Shown: positions 1-10,024, counted from the stretch's first letter. The stretch: 64,000 nucleotides of DNA from Paenibacillus albidus (GCF_014644435.1 NZ_BMKR01000016.1:86557-150556); one strand, 5' to 3'. The notes: generated by a model from the sequence alone, not told the origin. Program-made: numbers and translations.

Positions 1-1
1 C

Positions 2-655
2 CTGATCGTCGCCCTCCTGCTGAACCGCAAGTTCATCGGCAGAAATATGCTGCGCGCCATCTTTTTCCTGCCGTCTGTCGTGCCGATGCTGGCGACAACG
101 ATCGTGTGGCAGATGCTGCTCCAGAACCAGGCCAAAGGCGGGCTGCTCAACTGGCTGATGCTGCAGCTGGGTGTTGCTCCGGTGGATTTCCTGAACGATC
201 CGGTGCGGATCTTTGAAACCCTGTTCATTATGAGCCTGTGGACCTGCGGAGGTACGATCGTTGTCTTTATTGCCACCCTGCAGGATGTGCCGGGAGAACT
301 TCTGGAAGCCATCGAGATGGATGGAGGCAATGCCTGGCACAAGTTCCTGAAGGTCACCTATCCGACGATCAAGCCGGTGCTCTTTTTCCAGCTGATTATG
401 TGTATGATGACCTCGATACAGATTTACACCCAAAGTGTTGTGCTGTCCCGAAACGGCGGACCCGACCGGATGACCTATTTTATTAACGTCATGATCTATG
501 ATCATTCCTTTGTTCAGACGGGTATGCGCGGACTGGCTTCCGCAGAGGCCTGGGTCGTCTTCCTGATTACGATGCTCATCACGGGAGTGCTCTTCTACTT
601 TCAGGGTGCCTTCAAAAAGGATGATTCCATGGGCAAAAGAAAGCGGGTGCGGTAA
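2..655 (+). CDS. Sugar ABC transporter permease, 5' truncated by window edge
   Basis: Inner-membrane permease of a binding-protein-dependent sugar importer of the CUT1 class (MalF/LplB/UgpA-like). The reading frame is open from base 2, so the real start lies upstream; 217 residues are visible. Several hydrophobic segments alternate with short loops, and the cytoplasmic EAA loop that contacts the ATPase is recognisable (EAIEMDGGNAWHKFLKVTYP, with the conserved G). The C-terminus is basic (KKDDSMGKRKRVR), as expected for a cytoplasmic tail. The stop codon abuts the start of the second permease, so the two are translated as a pair. The solute-binding protein and ATPase are not in the window. The substrate is inferred to be an oligosaccharide released by the downstream glycosidase; this is not shown by the sequence. 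Confidence 0.9.
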   Translation: MIVALLLNRKFIGRNMLRAIFFLPSVVPMLATTIVWQMLLQNQAKGGLLNWLMLQLGVAPVDFLNDPVRIFETLFIMSLWTCGGTIVVFIATLQDVPGELLEAIEMDGGNAWHKFLKVTYPTIKPVLFFQLIMCMMTSIQIYTQSVVLSRNGGPDRMTYFINVMIYDHSFVQTGMRGLASAEAWVVFLITMLITGVLFYFQGAFKKDDSMGKRKRVR

Positions 656-1534
656 ATGGCGGCCTCACAAACCCTCCATTATGCAAGTATTAAGAAAGCA
701 AAAAATAAAACAAAAGCAATAAATGCCGGGCTGATTCTGCTGTCCTGCCTGCTAGGGGTGGTCTTTGCGTTTCCGCTGTATTGGCTGCTGCGCGGGGCTT
801 TTGTAAACCACTCGGAGATTCTGGCCCGTCCGCCGGTATTTTTCCCCGGGCAGCTGAATATGGACAACTTCAAGCTGGGGCTGGAGCGTATTCAATTCCT
901 CCGCCAGTTATGGAACTCTGTCAGCATTGTGGTTCCGTATGTGATCGGTACGGTGCTGACGACCAGTTTTGCCGGTTATGCCTTTGCCAAGCTGCGGTTT
1001 CCGCTGCGCGGCATGTGGTTCGTGCTTGTCATCAGCACCATGATGCTGCCAAGCGCAGTCACCCTGCTGCCGCAGTACTCCATGTATACGTCGATGGGGC
1101 TGGCGGGCAAGCCGGCACTGATCATTCCCGCCTTTTTCTGCGCGGGAGGCAATGCGTATTTCGTATTTTTGCTGCGGCAGTTCTTCATGACGATTCCGGT
1201 TGAACTCAGTGAAGCGGCGAAGATTGACGGTGCGGGCTACTTCCGCATTTATTCCCGGATTATGCTGCCGCTCATCCGTCCGGCCATGATTGTAGTCGCT
1301 CTCTTCAGCTTTATCAACTGCTGGAACGAATTTTTCTATACGATGATCTATTTGAAATCGGAGGCGGATTATACGCTCCCGATGGGTCTGTATATCGTTA
1401 ACGGGATGCGTATCCCGAACTATGAGCAGGTCATGGCGCTGGCCCTGATCGTAACGGCTCCCTGTCTGGTGTTTTTCCTGATTGGCAACAAATATTTTGT
1501 GGAAGGTATTACGTTGACCGGCATCAAGGGATAA
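656..1534 (+). CDS. Sugar ABC transporter permease (MalG/AraQ-like)
   Basis: Second permease of the CUT1 sugar importer, 292 residues, the usual size. It has about six membrane segments, beginning with one at roughly residues 23-45, and an EAA loop (EAAKIDGAGYFRIYSRIMLP) that docks onto the shared ATPase. It ends in the typical VEGITLTGIKG tail of MalG-type permeases. The ATG follows the upstream TAA directly with no strong Shine-Dalgarno sequence, which suggests translational coupling. It lies 19 bp before the giant glycosidase gene, so importer and enzyme are probably one transcript. The substrate cannot be read from the sequence. Confidence 0.93.
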   Translation: MAASQTLHYASIKKAKNKTKAINAGLILLSCLLGVVFAFPLYWLLRGAFVNHSEILARPPVFFPGQLNMDNFKLGLERIQFLRQLWNSVSIVVPYVIGTVLTTSFAGYAFAKLRFPLRGMWFVLVISTMMLPSAVTLLPQYSMYTSMGLAGKPALIIPAFFCAGGNAYFVFLLRQFFMTIPVELSEAAKIDGAGYFRIYSRIMLPLIRPAMIVVALFSFINCWNEFFYTMIYLKSEADYTLPMGLYIVNGMRIPNYEQVMALALIVTAPCLVFFLIGNKYFVEGITLTGIKG

Positions 1535-1553
1535 ATAAGGAGGAGATTCAGGG

Positions 1554-4500
1554 ATGGTAACGAGGCAAAGATGGTACAGCAAAGCTTGTGTGGCAACTTT
1601 ATGTGCAGCGGTCGTGATGGGTACCGGCGGGATGCCGGTATCGGCCAACTATACGACGGATTTTGACCATAAGGGAGTAGGAACCGACTATGGACAACCC
1701 GTATGGAAAGACGGCAATACGATCATCCGCGAAGGGGTGGACTTCAGCCAGGCAACGATCGGGGAAATGATGGAGGCGATCGAGGCCTTCGATTTTGACA
1801 AATTCGCCAAGGATAACGCCGATCTGCCGTGGCTGGATGCGCTGCTTGTGAATGAAGGGGTGATCCCCGATGATGTGAACGATGAGGGTGGAGCCAATAC
1901 GCTTCTCAGCCGGGGCAACGCCCTGTATATGAAGACGCAGGACAACACGAAGCTGGGTTTTGTCGGCACCGTCCATTATGCCGATACGCTTAACCAGGAC
2001 ACGATGTACCAGATCACGCTCTCTACCGGCGGCGTGAACGAGCAGAAGGACTCACGCAAAAACTACCCCAGCCATATGAATCAGACCTATACCAGCGGGG
2101 GCCTTGAGATTAACCAGCGCAAATTCATCTCCAGCAACAACAGCGCTGTAACGCTGCTGCAGCTTAAGAATCCTACAGCCGGAGAGCTGAAGCTGACGGT
2201 AACGGTTAAATCCCCGTTTGTATCCCAAGCAGAACAGGATGAGCTGGTTGGCTACAGAGTAGCGGCTCCGCTGATGATCGGCAAGGCCGGGCAAAAAGTA
2301 GTAGAAGCCATGTCCTATGTAGATGTGCATCTGAGCGGAGACGGCATGACCCCATCCGGAAACACACTGGTCAAAGAAATCACGGTTCCTGCGGGAGGTA
2401 CTGTAGACCAGAAGGTGGTTATGGGCTGGCTTGCGGAGGAGATTCCCGGCTCGAAGGCGGATTATGAGGAATTCAAATCCGCAGCGGGCAACGAAGAGGC
2501 TTTTGGCACTCAAGTCAAGGCCTACAACGAGTGGTGGGCCGACAACATTCCTTATATCGATATTCCTGATGAAAATGTAAAAAAGGTGCTCTACTACCGC
2601 TGGTGGTGTAACCGCTTTAATCTGCTGGAAGCCAATATTCCCGGCAATGACTGGCAGTTCCCGATGAACATGGAAGGGGTGCTCGGCTATAACAACGGCA
2701 TCACGGTAAGTGTGCCGTGGGCGCTGCAGGATCTCAAATGGCTCCGTGATCCGTCCTATGCCTACGGAACCTGGCTGGCACAAGGGGAATACTCCGAGAA
2801 TAAGAACTACAAGAACAACCCCGGACGCCCGAATATCTGGACCTGGGACATGATGCAGAACACCTCGCAGGTAGGCTGGGAGGCTTACAAAATTTACGGC
2901 GGCGGACCGGAATTGCTGAAGAAGTTCGCGGACTATTCGGCAAATGATGTGACGGGAACCCTGCAGCATTTTAAAGGCACGAATCCGAATCTGGTGTACT
3001 ACAATCATGGCCCGATCACCGGCAACGATGGCGATACGGTATCGATGCACTGGAACGGCGGCGGCAACTTTGCCCGGCTGGACGGCTCAGCGACGACTTA
3101 TGCCAACGCAGTGGCGGCAGCTAACATGTACGGGCAGCTTGGCGATACGGCGGGCAGAGACCGCATGAATACCATTGCCGGGAATATTCAGCAGGCTATT
3201 TTGTCGGAGATGTGGTACGGCAAGGCTGACTTCGACGGCGACGGGAAGGCCGATACGAATGGAACAGGCAGCTTTTTGCATAAAAAAATAGTCGGCGGCC
3301 AGGATGTGTTCAACCCGTGGCGGGATAACAATATGTTCGTGTTCAACTTCGGCGTGGTGCCGACGGAAGGACAAGCCGGATATCAAGCGGATTATTTAAC
3401 GCAGCTGTCCGATTACGGCGACCCGAATTACTATCCGGTCTTTCCATTCTTTACGGCGGATCAGCACAGCATCATGAAGCGGGTAGAGGATTTCAAAAAC
3501 GGCAAGACGGATGCCTTCGGCACGGACCAGTTCGCCTGGTGCAATTTCGGCAACTATATCAACACGGTCCGGGCGTCCCTGCGCCATTATCCGGTGAAGA
3601 ATATCGACAGCAGTGTCTACCAGACTTTGTTTGACTGGGGCGCATGGCTGCATACGGTGGAACCGGGCAATACCGATCACCTGGATTCCAATGAATTCTT
3701 CTGGCTGGAGGATTATTTCTTCGGCACGCCTTGGACCAAGGACAATCCGCCCAATCCGAGCGGCAACATGGTACGGGCCTGGATTCACCACGATACGCTT
3801 GGCATGATGAATTACACGGTGCTGGAGGACATGGCCGGTATTCAGCCGAGAACGGATGAGAAGATTGAGCTATGGCCGCTTGAAGTGGACTATGACCATT
3901 TTGCGGTAGACAATGTGCGTTACCATGATGCCGATCTGTCCATCGTCTGGCAGGACCCGGCCAAATATAGTGATGCGAACCCGTATTACAAAGGAATTCC
4001 TGTAGGTTATTCGCTGTTCATTAACGGCGAATTGGTAATGACAGCCGATGAAATGTCGCATTTGATCTATGATACGGCCACAGGCAAGGTGGAGAAGCCG
4101 GCACAACAGGTTGCCGGGGCGGTTGGCGACAATTCGCAGACGGCCATCCTGTTCGAGAAGGGCAGTGCTACGGCACTTGCTACAGCCGATGCAACCTCTC
4201 TTACCGGCAATGTCAAAACTGTAGATATGTTTAACAAAGCGGGGGTTGACCTTGAGCATGACGGTGAGAATCTGGCCACTGCTGCGGGAACTACCGTTGA
4301 GACAACCTATATCGAGAATGGTTCAGATCTCCGCAATCTGGCGGACGGTTCAACCATCGCTTCCATCAATCATACCTCCAATACCGCTTTGTTCGGGGAA
4401 TCCCCGAATGCGGAAGATGCAATCACCTTTAAACTGGGCGGTGAGCAGACGGTAGACAATGTGAAGGTGTACTTCTACAATGACCGCATGCTGAACGGTT

Positions 4501-7500
4501 ATGGGACACCGCAGACCTTCGGCGTGGAATATCTGGATGCCGACGGTGTGACCTGGAAGCCTGTAGAGGGACAGTCCCGCTACCCGGATTATGTGGCCTC
4601 CAACTATAACAATGTAGAATTCCAGGCCGTGAACACTTCGGCACTGCGTGTCCGTGTGACGCATTCTCCGGAGCTTGCGACAGGCATCAAGGAGATTCAG
4701 ATTTATCACAATAACCTGAATGTGACGCCGGACGCCAACCGGGCTCCAAAGGTTATAGTGGACTCTCCTGTCAAGGTAGAGCAGGGTGTGCCGCTGACCC
4801 TGGTACCGGCCATCACGGATGACGGACTGCCTAGCGGTAAGCTCACCTACAAGTGGGAGCGTACTGCAGGGGAAGGTGAAGTAGAAGAGCTCCAGACGGA
4901 TCAGGCGGTCCTGAAAGCAATCTTCAAAGCGACGGGCGAATATACGTACCGCCTAACGGTCAGCGACGGAGACAAGGTGACCTCAATTGAGGTTCCGGTG
5001 ACTGTGTTTGTGGCCACCGCCGAGCTGTCGGAGATGGTCTCGCGTTATGCGGACAAGGCTTCCGGACGAATTGTGCGGAACCCGGAAGACTTCATTCCGG
5101 AGACCTGGACAGCGCTGCAGGCCGAATTGACTGACGCCAAGGCGCTGCTCTCCAAGGGTAGCTATACTCCGGCGGAGATCAAGGAGGCTACCGATCAGCT
5201 GCGTGTTGCCATCGGTGCTCTGAGATACCGGAATGCGGGCCTGTTGGCTACACCAAGCGCTTCCTACACCTCGGCCTGGGAGTCGGTCTATGGGGTGAAC
5301 GACGGATACATTCCTTATACTTCGGCCAGTATCGGGAATGGTGAAGTAGAGAAACAATACGGGAACTGGGGCGGGCCAGGCGACAGCCACTGGGTGCAGT
5401 ATACCTGGAGCAAGCCGGTGAGCCTGTCTGGCAGCTCGATCTATTTCTACGATGATGGCGGCGGTATACAGGTGCCGGCCAGCTACAGCTTTGAATATTG
5501 GGATGAGGTTTCCGGCACTTTTGTTCCGGTCACCGGAATGAGCGGGCAGGACAAGAAGAAGGACGCCTTTAATGAAGTGACCTTTGATGAGGTGAAGACG
5601 GATAAACTCCGGCTGATCCTGAACAAAAGCTCAGCCGGAGCATGGACCGGGGTCAAGGAATGGCGGGCCCTCTCCGCCAAGCCGGAAGGTGAAGCTCCTC
5701 CCGAGGGGGCGCATGGGGCCATTGTAAGTATTGAGCAGATTGCTGTGAACACAACGATTAATGTCGTGCCGGTGCTTCCATCCAAGGTTACCGTAACCTA
5801 TGCCGACCAAACGAAGGGTCTGGCAGATGTGGTATGGGACGAGATTCCGCTGAACAAGTTGTCTATTGCCACAGATTTTGTTCTGTTCGGCAAGGTCACA
5901 GGAACTGATGTGCCGGCGAGTGTCCGCATCAGTGTGAAATACGACAAAACCCGGTTAAAAACAGCCATTGATACCGCCGGAGCTCCGGAGGTCAATGAAG
6001 AGAACTACAGCGGAACCCCGGAACAATGGGCCGCGCTGCAAGCCGCGCTGGTAACGGCACGGGCTGTATACGGGGATGAGGGTGCCACTGAAGGCGATAT
6101 CAACAATGCGTACAACGCCCTCAAAGCGGCGTACGAAGCACTGACTCCGGCAGCAGGCAATGATGCGCTGATTACGGGAATTACGATTCCCGGCGGCGTG
6201 CTCGATCAGGTGGGCCTGGAGATCATTGTGCCGGAAACCACTACACTGGAACAGTTAAAAGAAGGATTGACCGTGCGGGAGGGAGTTACCCTGGCGGTCT
6301 ATCAAGAGGATGGCCTTACACCCGCCGAGCTGCTGCAGACCGGCTTTAAGGTGGCGGTGACCGGTCAGGACGGGGCACAGTCCCGTACGTATACCTTGAC
6401 TCTCGCTGCCGTGAATCCGCCGGTGCTTACGGAACGGCTGAAGGCGAAGCTGGCCGAGGCACAGGCCCTGGATATGAAGCTGTATACGGCAGCCAGCCAG
6501 GAGGCGCTGGCCGCCGCACTGGCACACGCCAAGCAGCTGCTGGACCGCACAGGCGCATCCCAATCGGAGATTGATGCGGCCGAGGCACAGCTTGCCGCTG
6601 CCGTAGAAGGGCTGCAGCTGCTGCCAAGTGCGCAGCCAAGCCCGGTGCCTACTGCGACGCCGCAGCCGTCGTCCGTACCGACCCCCGCAACCGGCGGCAG
6701 CGGTGACGGTGGGTATACGCCAGTAGCCACGCCTAAGCCAAGCGCAGCGGCGACAGCGGTGCCTGCTGCCGTAAGTTCAGGCAGCATCGTACTGCAGCCG
6801 GTGACCGGTGCGGATGGCACGGTCAAGGTGGTGCTGGCCGCCGCCGACATTGAGGCGGCAGTCAAGGGCGCAACCGGCGGCACGCTGTCGGTTGTGATCA
6901 AGGCAGCGGCAGGCGCGAAGCAGACCGCTGTGGAACTTCCGCTGCAGGCGCTGGCCGCAGCGCAGGGCGTACAGATCGTCCGGCTGGAAGCAGGGGCGGC
7001 CACAGCGGCAATGCCGCAGAGCTTCCTGAAGGCGCTGGCCGATCAGGGAGGCCGGAGCCTTCAGCTGACCTTTGCTCCTGTGGAACGGGCCAAGCTGCCC
7101 CTGCAGCTGGGCAGTCAGCCGGGAGCTGAGGCAGCTGTCAGCATCCAGCTTAGTGTGGACGGCGTGGCATTGCCTGCTGATTCACTGGCCGGGCAAGGAC
7201 CGAAAGCCTTGCTTCCATATCCCCTCAAAGCAGGTGAGAAGGCGCATCAGGTGGTTGCTTATCAGGTAGGCAGTTCCGGACAAGCAGAGGTGTCCGGCAG
7301 CAGCCGTTATGATTCCGATTCTGCAGCACTGGCCACCACTTTGAATCAGAACGGAATCTACGTTGCCCTTTATGCGCAGGTATCCTTCCCGGACATTGCT
7401 CCGGCAGCCTGGGCGGTAGAGAGCATCGAGGCACTTGCGGCCCGCGGTGCTATACAGGGAACGCCTGATGGCCGCTTCCACCCCGGCGGCAGTGTAACAC

Positions 7501-7937
7501 GGGCGGAGTATATCAGCATTCTGATGAAAACCTTTGATCTGCTGGATGAGACGGCCGTCAGCTCTTTCGGGGATGTTAAGGAAGCTGCGTGGTACAGTGC
7601 AGCGGCTGCCAGTGCGCAGAAGCTGGGTATCGTGCAGGGAAAGACAGACGGAACCTTTGGCGGGAATGAGCGCATCACACGCCAGGAGATGGCCGTGATG
7701 ACCTACCGGCTGGCGCAGCTTGCCAAGCTTCCGCTGGAGGGTACAGCCGGTCAACAGCCGGCTATAGCGTTTCAGGATGTGAGCCAGCTGCCGTCTTATG
7801 CAGCCGAAGCGGTGACAGCGATGGCCCGCGGCGGATTGATTAACGGCATGGCCGAAGGCAAGTTCGAGCCAAATGGTGTGGCAACACGGGCACAGGCCGC
7901 GGCCATCATCTACCGGCTGCTTGGTCTGACACCGTAA
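1554..7937 (+). CDS. Giant SLH-anchored multidomain glycoside hydrolase
   Basis: A 2127-residue secreted enzyme that should act on a glycan outside the cell while held in the S-layer or wall. A signal peptide covers residues 1-31 (basic start, hydrophobic core, cut near VSANY). An (alpha/alpha)6-barrel catalytic region spans about 330-800 (YYRWWCNRFNLLEAN near 345), most like MGH1/GH63-type glycosidases; the exact GH family is uncertain. Then follow a discoidin-like module (about 940-1050), a PKD/cadherin-like module (1062-1150), a FIVAR-like helical repeat (1155-1225), a second discoidin (1226-1372), an Ig-like module (1389-1462), FIVAR-like repeats (1464-1532, 1625-1690), a Pro/Thr/Ser linker (1694-1733), a beta domain, and three SLH motifs (about 1944, 2003 and 2072 to the end). 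The RBS AAGGAGGAG decides the start. It is in an operon with two sugar permeases, which suggests extracellular cleavage followed by uptake. Confidence 0.85.
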   Translation: MVTRQRWYSKACVATLCAAVVMGTGGMPVSANYTTDFDHKGVGTDYGQPVWKDGNTIIREGVDFSQATIGEMMEAIEAFDFDKFAKDNADLPWLDALLVNEGVIPDDVNDEGGANTLLSRGNALYMKTQDNTKLGFVGTVHYADTLNQDTMYQITLSTGGVNEQKDSRKNYPSHMNQTYTSGGLEINQRKFISSNNSAVTLLQLKNPTAGELKLTVTVKSPFVSQAEQDELVGYRVAAPLMIGKAGQKVVEAMSYVDVHLSGDGMTPSGNTLVKEITVPAGGTVDQKVVMGWLAEEIPGSKADYEEFKSAAGNEEAFGTQVKAYNEWWADNIPYIDIPDENVKKVLYYRWWCNRFNLLEANIPGNDWQFPMNMEGVLGYNNGITVSVPWALQDLKWLRDPSYAYGTWLAQGEYSENKNYKNNPGRPNIWTWDMMQNTSQVGWEAYKIYGGGPELLKKFADYSANDVTGTLQHFKGTNPNLVYYNHGPITGNDGDTVSMHWNGGGNFARLDGSATTYANAVAAANMYGQLGDTAGRDRMNTIAGNIQQAILSEMWYGKADFDGDGKADTNGTGSFLHKKIVGGQDVFNPWRDNNMFVFNFGVVPTEGQAGYQADYLTQLSDYGDPNYYPVFPFFTADQHSIMKRVEDFKNGKTDAFGTDQFAWCNFGNYINTVRASLRHYPVKNIDSSVYQTLFDWGAWLHTVEPGNTDHLDSNEFFWLEDYFFGTPWTKDNPPNPSGNMVRAWIHHDTLGMMNYTVLEDMAGIQPRTDEKIELWPLEVDYDHFAVDNVRYHDADLSIVWQDPAKYSDANPYYKGIPVGYSLFINGELVMTADEMSHLIYDTATGKVEKPAQQVAGAVGDNSQTAILFEKGSATALATADATSLTGNVKTVDMFNKAGVDLEHDGENLATAAGTTVETTYIENGSDLRNLADGSTIASINHTSNTALFGESPNAEDAITFKLGGEQTVDNVKVYFYNDRMLNGYGTPQTFGVEYLDADGVTWKPVEGQSRYPDYVASNYNNVEFQAVNTSALRVRVTHSPELATGIKEIQIYHNNLNVTPDANRAPKVIVDSPVKVEQGVPLTLVPAITDDGLPSGKLTYKWERTAGEGEVEELQTDQAVLKAIFKATGEYTYRLTVSDGDKVTSIEVPVTVFVATAELSEMVSRYADKASGRIVRNPEDFIPETWTALQAELTDAKALLSKGSYTPAEIKEATDQLRVAIGALRYRNAGLLATPSASYTSAWESVYGVNDGYIPYTSASIGNGEVEKQYGNWGGPGDSHWVQYTWSKPVSLSGSSIYFYDDGGGIQVPASYSFEYWDEVSGTFVPVTGMSGQDKKKDAFNEVTFDEVKTDKLRLILNKSSAGAWTGVKEWRALSAKPEGEAPPEGAHGAIVSIEQIAVNTTINVVPVLPSKVTVTYADQTKGLADVVWDEIPLNKLSIATDFVLFGKVTGTDVPASVRISVKYDKTRLKTAIDTAGAPEVNEENYSGTPEQWAALQAALVTARAVYGDEGATEGDINNAYNALKAAYEALTPAAGNDALITGITIPGGVLDQVGLEIIVPETTTLEQLKEGLTVREGVTLAVYQEDGLTPAELLQTGFKVAVTGQDGAQSRTYTLTLAAVNPPVLTERLKAKLAEAQALDMKLYTAASQEALAAALAHAKQLLDRTGASQSEIDAAEAQLAAAVEGLQLLPSAQPSPVPTATPQPSSVPTPATGGSGDGGYTPVATPKPSAAATAVPAAVSSGSIVLQPVTGADGTVKVVLAAADIEAAVKGATGGTLSVVIKAAAGAKQTAVELPLQALAAAQGVQIVRLEAGAATAAMPQSFLKALADQGGRSLQLTFAPVERAKLPLQLGSQPGAEAAVSIQLSVDGVALPADSLAGQGPKALLPYPLKAGEKAHQVVAYQVGSSGQAEVSGSSRYDSDSAALATTLNQNGIYVALYAQVSFPDIAPAAWAVESIEALAARGAIQGTPDGRFHPGGSVTRAEYISILMKTFDLLDETAVSSFGDVKEAAWYSAAAASAQKLGIVQGKTDGTFGGNERITRQEMAVMTYRLAQLAKLPLEGTAGQQPAIAFQDVSQLPSYAAEAVTAMARGGLINGMAEGKFEPNGVATRAQAAAIIYRLLGLTP

Positions 7938-8058
7938 TGCCAAAGGGACTCCGGTCCTGGCAGCGGGTAGAACCCCCGGGTCATCGGGCACGATGATAAT
8001 CGATATATGAGATTATCCCTTAAGTAGAATAGTAGTCCCTCGAGGACTACACAAAAGA

Positions 8059-8106
8059 AGCAGCGATTCTCCGGTTCAATGGAGGATCGCTGCTTTGTTT
8101 TGTTTG
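8059..8106 (+). terminator. Rho-independent terminator of the glycosidase operon
   Basis: A 14-bp stem (AGCAGCGATTCTCC pairing with GGAGGATCGCTGCT, one G:U) closes an 8-base loop and is followed by a T-rich tail (TTGTTTTGTTTG). Two smaller inverted repeats lie just before it: GATAATC/GATTATC (7995-8017) and TAGTCC/GGACTA (8033-8049). Confidence 0.9.
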
Positions 8107-8142
8107 TAGGGTGGATTGCGGCTTCGATCTTAATGAGTCACT

Positions 8143-8330
8143 TCACTGCACTTTATACATCAGGCACAGCGTCAACCCGGCTCATTTTCACTTTGACTGC
8201 ATTTGCTGCATCAGGAATTGCAGAAAGGGCCGATAAACGCCGGTTGTCTGAATTTCCACTGTATAAAATACATCAGAATGGAATTTTGAACCATTCCAGA
8301 GCGATTCTACTGCACTAAATACATTAGAAC
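8143..8330 (+). repeat. Four decayed copies of a short intergenic repeat
   Basis: Four related 24-26 base units at about 8143, 8194, 8255 and 8306 share the pattern ACTG(C/T)A, then about six AT-rich bases, then CAT(C/T)AG. Spacings are 51, 61 and 51 bases. They fill the gap between the glycosidase terminator and the end of the lysine permease gene. I recall similar short repeats scattered between genes in Paenibacillus, but I cannot verify that here. No gene is called in this stretch. Confidence 0.6.
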
Positions 8331-8354
8331 TGCTTTAAGAATACTTGACTACTG

Positions 8355-9833
8355 CTAGCCCTCGTGTGTGCTCAGATCACACTTATCCAGCGGGACAATG
8401 CTGCTTTTTCTGAACCAGCCATAGCCGAGCCAGATCAATGCGAACAGCGGAAGGCTCACATAGGAGACAAGAATCCCGTACCAATCGATACGGCCTCCGG
8501 TGAAGGCGCCGAGATTCTGACCCAGGATGGCAACGATGCACAGCACAAGGGCAAACAGCGGACCAAACGGGAACCATCTAGCCCGGTAAGGCAGTTCATC
8601 CAGCGAGTGTCCCTGTGCGACGAACGCGCGGCGGAAACGATAATGGCAGACGGCAATGCCCAGCCAGTTGATGAAGCCGCACATCCCTGAGGCGTTGAGC
8701 AGCCAGTTGTACACCGCGCCATCCCCGAAGAAGGAGGCCAGAAAGGCCAGCATGCCGACGGCTGTGGTGACGAGCAGCGCGCCGACGGGAACCCCGCGGC
8801 GGTTGAGCTTGCCCAGTGCGCGAGGGGCCATGCCGTCCTTGGCCATGGCATACAGCACCCGGGTAGAAGCGTACATTCCGGAGTTGCCGGCAGAGAGGAC
8901 GGAGCTAAGGATGACCGCATTCATCACGGAAGCTGCAATGGCAAGTCCGGCTTTGTTGAACACAATCGTGAACGGGCTGACACCGATATCATCAATGCCG
9001 CCGCGCAGCAGGTCGGGATTGGTATAAGGAATCAGCAGCCCGATGACCAGGATGGCCAGAATATAGAAGATAAGGATGCGCCAGAAGACCTGACGGATGG
9101 CCAGCGGCACATTGCGGCGCGGGTTCTCGCTTTCCCCGGCAGCGACGCCAACCAGCTCGGTTCCCTGGAAAGAAAATCCTGCTGCCATGAAGACCCCGAC
9201 GAAGGCGAAGAAGCCGCCGTGGAAAGCTGTGCCGCCCAGCGTGAAGTTGCTGAAGCCTGTGGCCTCGCCGCCCATGATCCCGAAGATCATCAGAACTCCG
9301 ACAACGAGGAATACAATAACAGTAATGATCTTGATAATGGCGAACCAGTATTCCGATTCACCGTATCCCCGCGAGGACAGGAAGTTCAGGCCGAACATCA
9401 AGAGCAGGAAGACCAGGCTCCAGAGGAAGGACGGGCTGTCCGGGAACCAGTATTTAATGATGACCGTTGCGGCAGACAGCTCGGCTGCGATGGTAACCGC
9501 CCAGTTGTACCAGAAGTTCCAGCCAATGGCGAAGCCGAAGGCCGGGCTGACGAAACGCGTGCCGTAGGTGCTGAAAGAGCCGGAATCCGGCAAATAAGTC
9601 GCCAGCTCTCCAAGACTGGTCATAAGGAAATAGACCATAATCCCGACAGCCGTATAGGCCAATAGTGCGCCTCCCGGGCCCGAAGAAGCAATGGCTCCGC
9701 CGCTGGCGAGGAACAGGCCGGTTCCGATGGAACCGCCGAGCGCGATCATGGTTAAATGTCTGGCCTTGAATGTTTTTTTGAGGCCGGGGCTGCCGGCCTG
9801 GCTGCCCTTTACTCCTTGCTGCTTGCTGTTCAT
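8355..9833 (-). CDS. lysP: Amino-acid permease, probable lysine permease under a lysine riboswitch
   Basis: APC-superfamily amino-acid:proton symporter of 492 residues with about twelve membrane segments. The family start motif is clear after a hydrophilic N-terminus: KARHLTMIALGGSIGTGLFL at about residues 20-40. TM6-proximal GFSFQGTELVGVAAGE and a hydrophilic C-terminal tail also fit LysP/GabP-type carriers. The start is set at 9833 (MNSKQQG) because AAGGGGAG lies about 9 bases upstream; an in-frame ATG at 9917 has no ribosome site and lies just downstream of the leader terminator. Sequence alone would leave the substrate open among several amino acids. The lysine riboswitch immediately upstream (10025-10190) makes lysine the best inference. 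Confidence 0.9.
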   Translation of the reverse strand: MNSKQQGVKGSQAGSPGLKKTFKARHLTMIALGGSIGTGLFLASGGAIASSGPGGALLAYTAVGIMVYFLMTSLGELATYLPDSGSFSTYGTRFVSPAFGFAIGWNFWYNWAVTIAAELSAATVIIKYWFPDSPSFLWSLVFLLLMFGLNFLSSRGYGESEYWFAIIKIITVIVFLVVGVLMIFGIMGGEATGFSNFTLGGTAFHGGFFAFVGVFMAAGFSFQGTELVGVAAGESENPRRNVPLAIRQVFWRILIFYILAILVIGLLIPYTNPDLLRGGIDDIGVSPFTIVFNKAGLAIAASVMNAVILSSVLSAGNSGMYASTRVLYAMAKDGMAPRALGKLNRRGVPVGALLVTTAVGMLAFLASFFGDGAVYNWLLNASGMCGFINWLGIAVCHYRFRRAFVAQGHSLDELPYRARWFPFGPLFALVLCIVAILGQNLGAFTGGRIDWYGILVSYVSLPLFALIWLGYGWFRKSSIVPLDKCDLSTHEG

Positions 9834-9925
9834 ACAAATAGCTCCCCTTAATATGTGTTTGAGTTCATGAACGTGAATAGGGAATGCTGAGCGATTTCTG
9901 ACGAGGTTCACCTTCAAAAATGCAC

Positions 9926-9953
9926 AAAAAACCGCAGACGGTATCTGCGGTTT
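9926..9953 (-). terminator. Leader terminator of the lysine riboswitch
   Basis: An 8-bp stem (ACCGCAGA/TCTGCGGT) with a 5-base loop is followed on the minus strand by TTTTTTG. It lies between the lysine aptamer and the permease start, about 95 bases before the ATG, where the expression platform of an L-box riboswitch belongs. Lysine binding is expected to favour this terminator and reduce permease expression. Confidence 0.85.
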
Positions 9954-10024
9954 GGTAGCTACAGCTCCGCCTCAACCTCCCTGAAAAGATAGCGCAACAC
10001 GCTGCTTCCCGGCTTGTGCCAAAA

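Noticed and set aside
908..1648. 246-codon minus-strand frame
   Set aside because: Shadow of the second sugar permease and the glycosidase start, with no protein-like features.
2052..3050. 332-codon minus-strand frame
   Set aside because: Antisense to the catalytic domain of the glycosidase; an effect of high GC content.
8079..8318. 79-codon plus-strand frame after the glycosidase
   Set aside because: It starts inside the terminator stem, has no ribosome site and runs through the short intergenic repeats.
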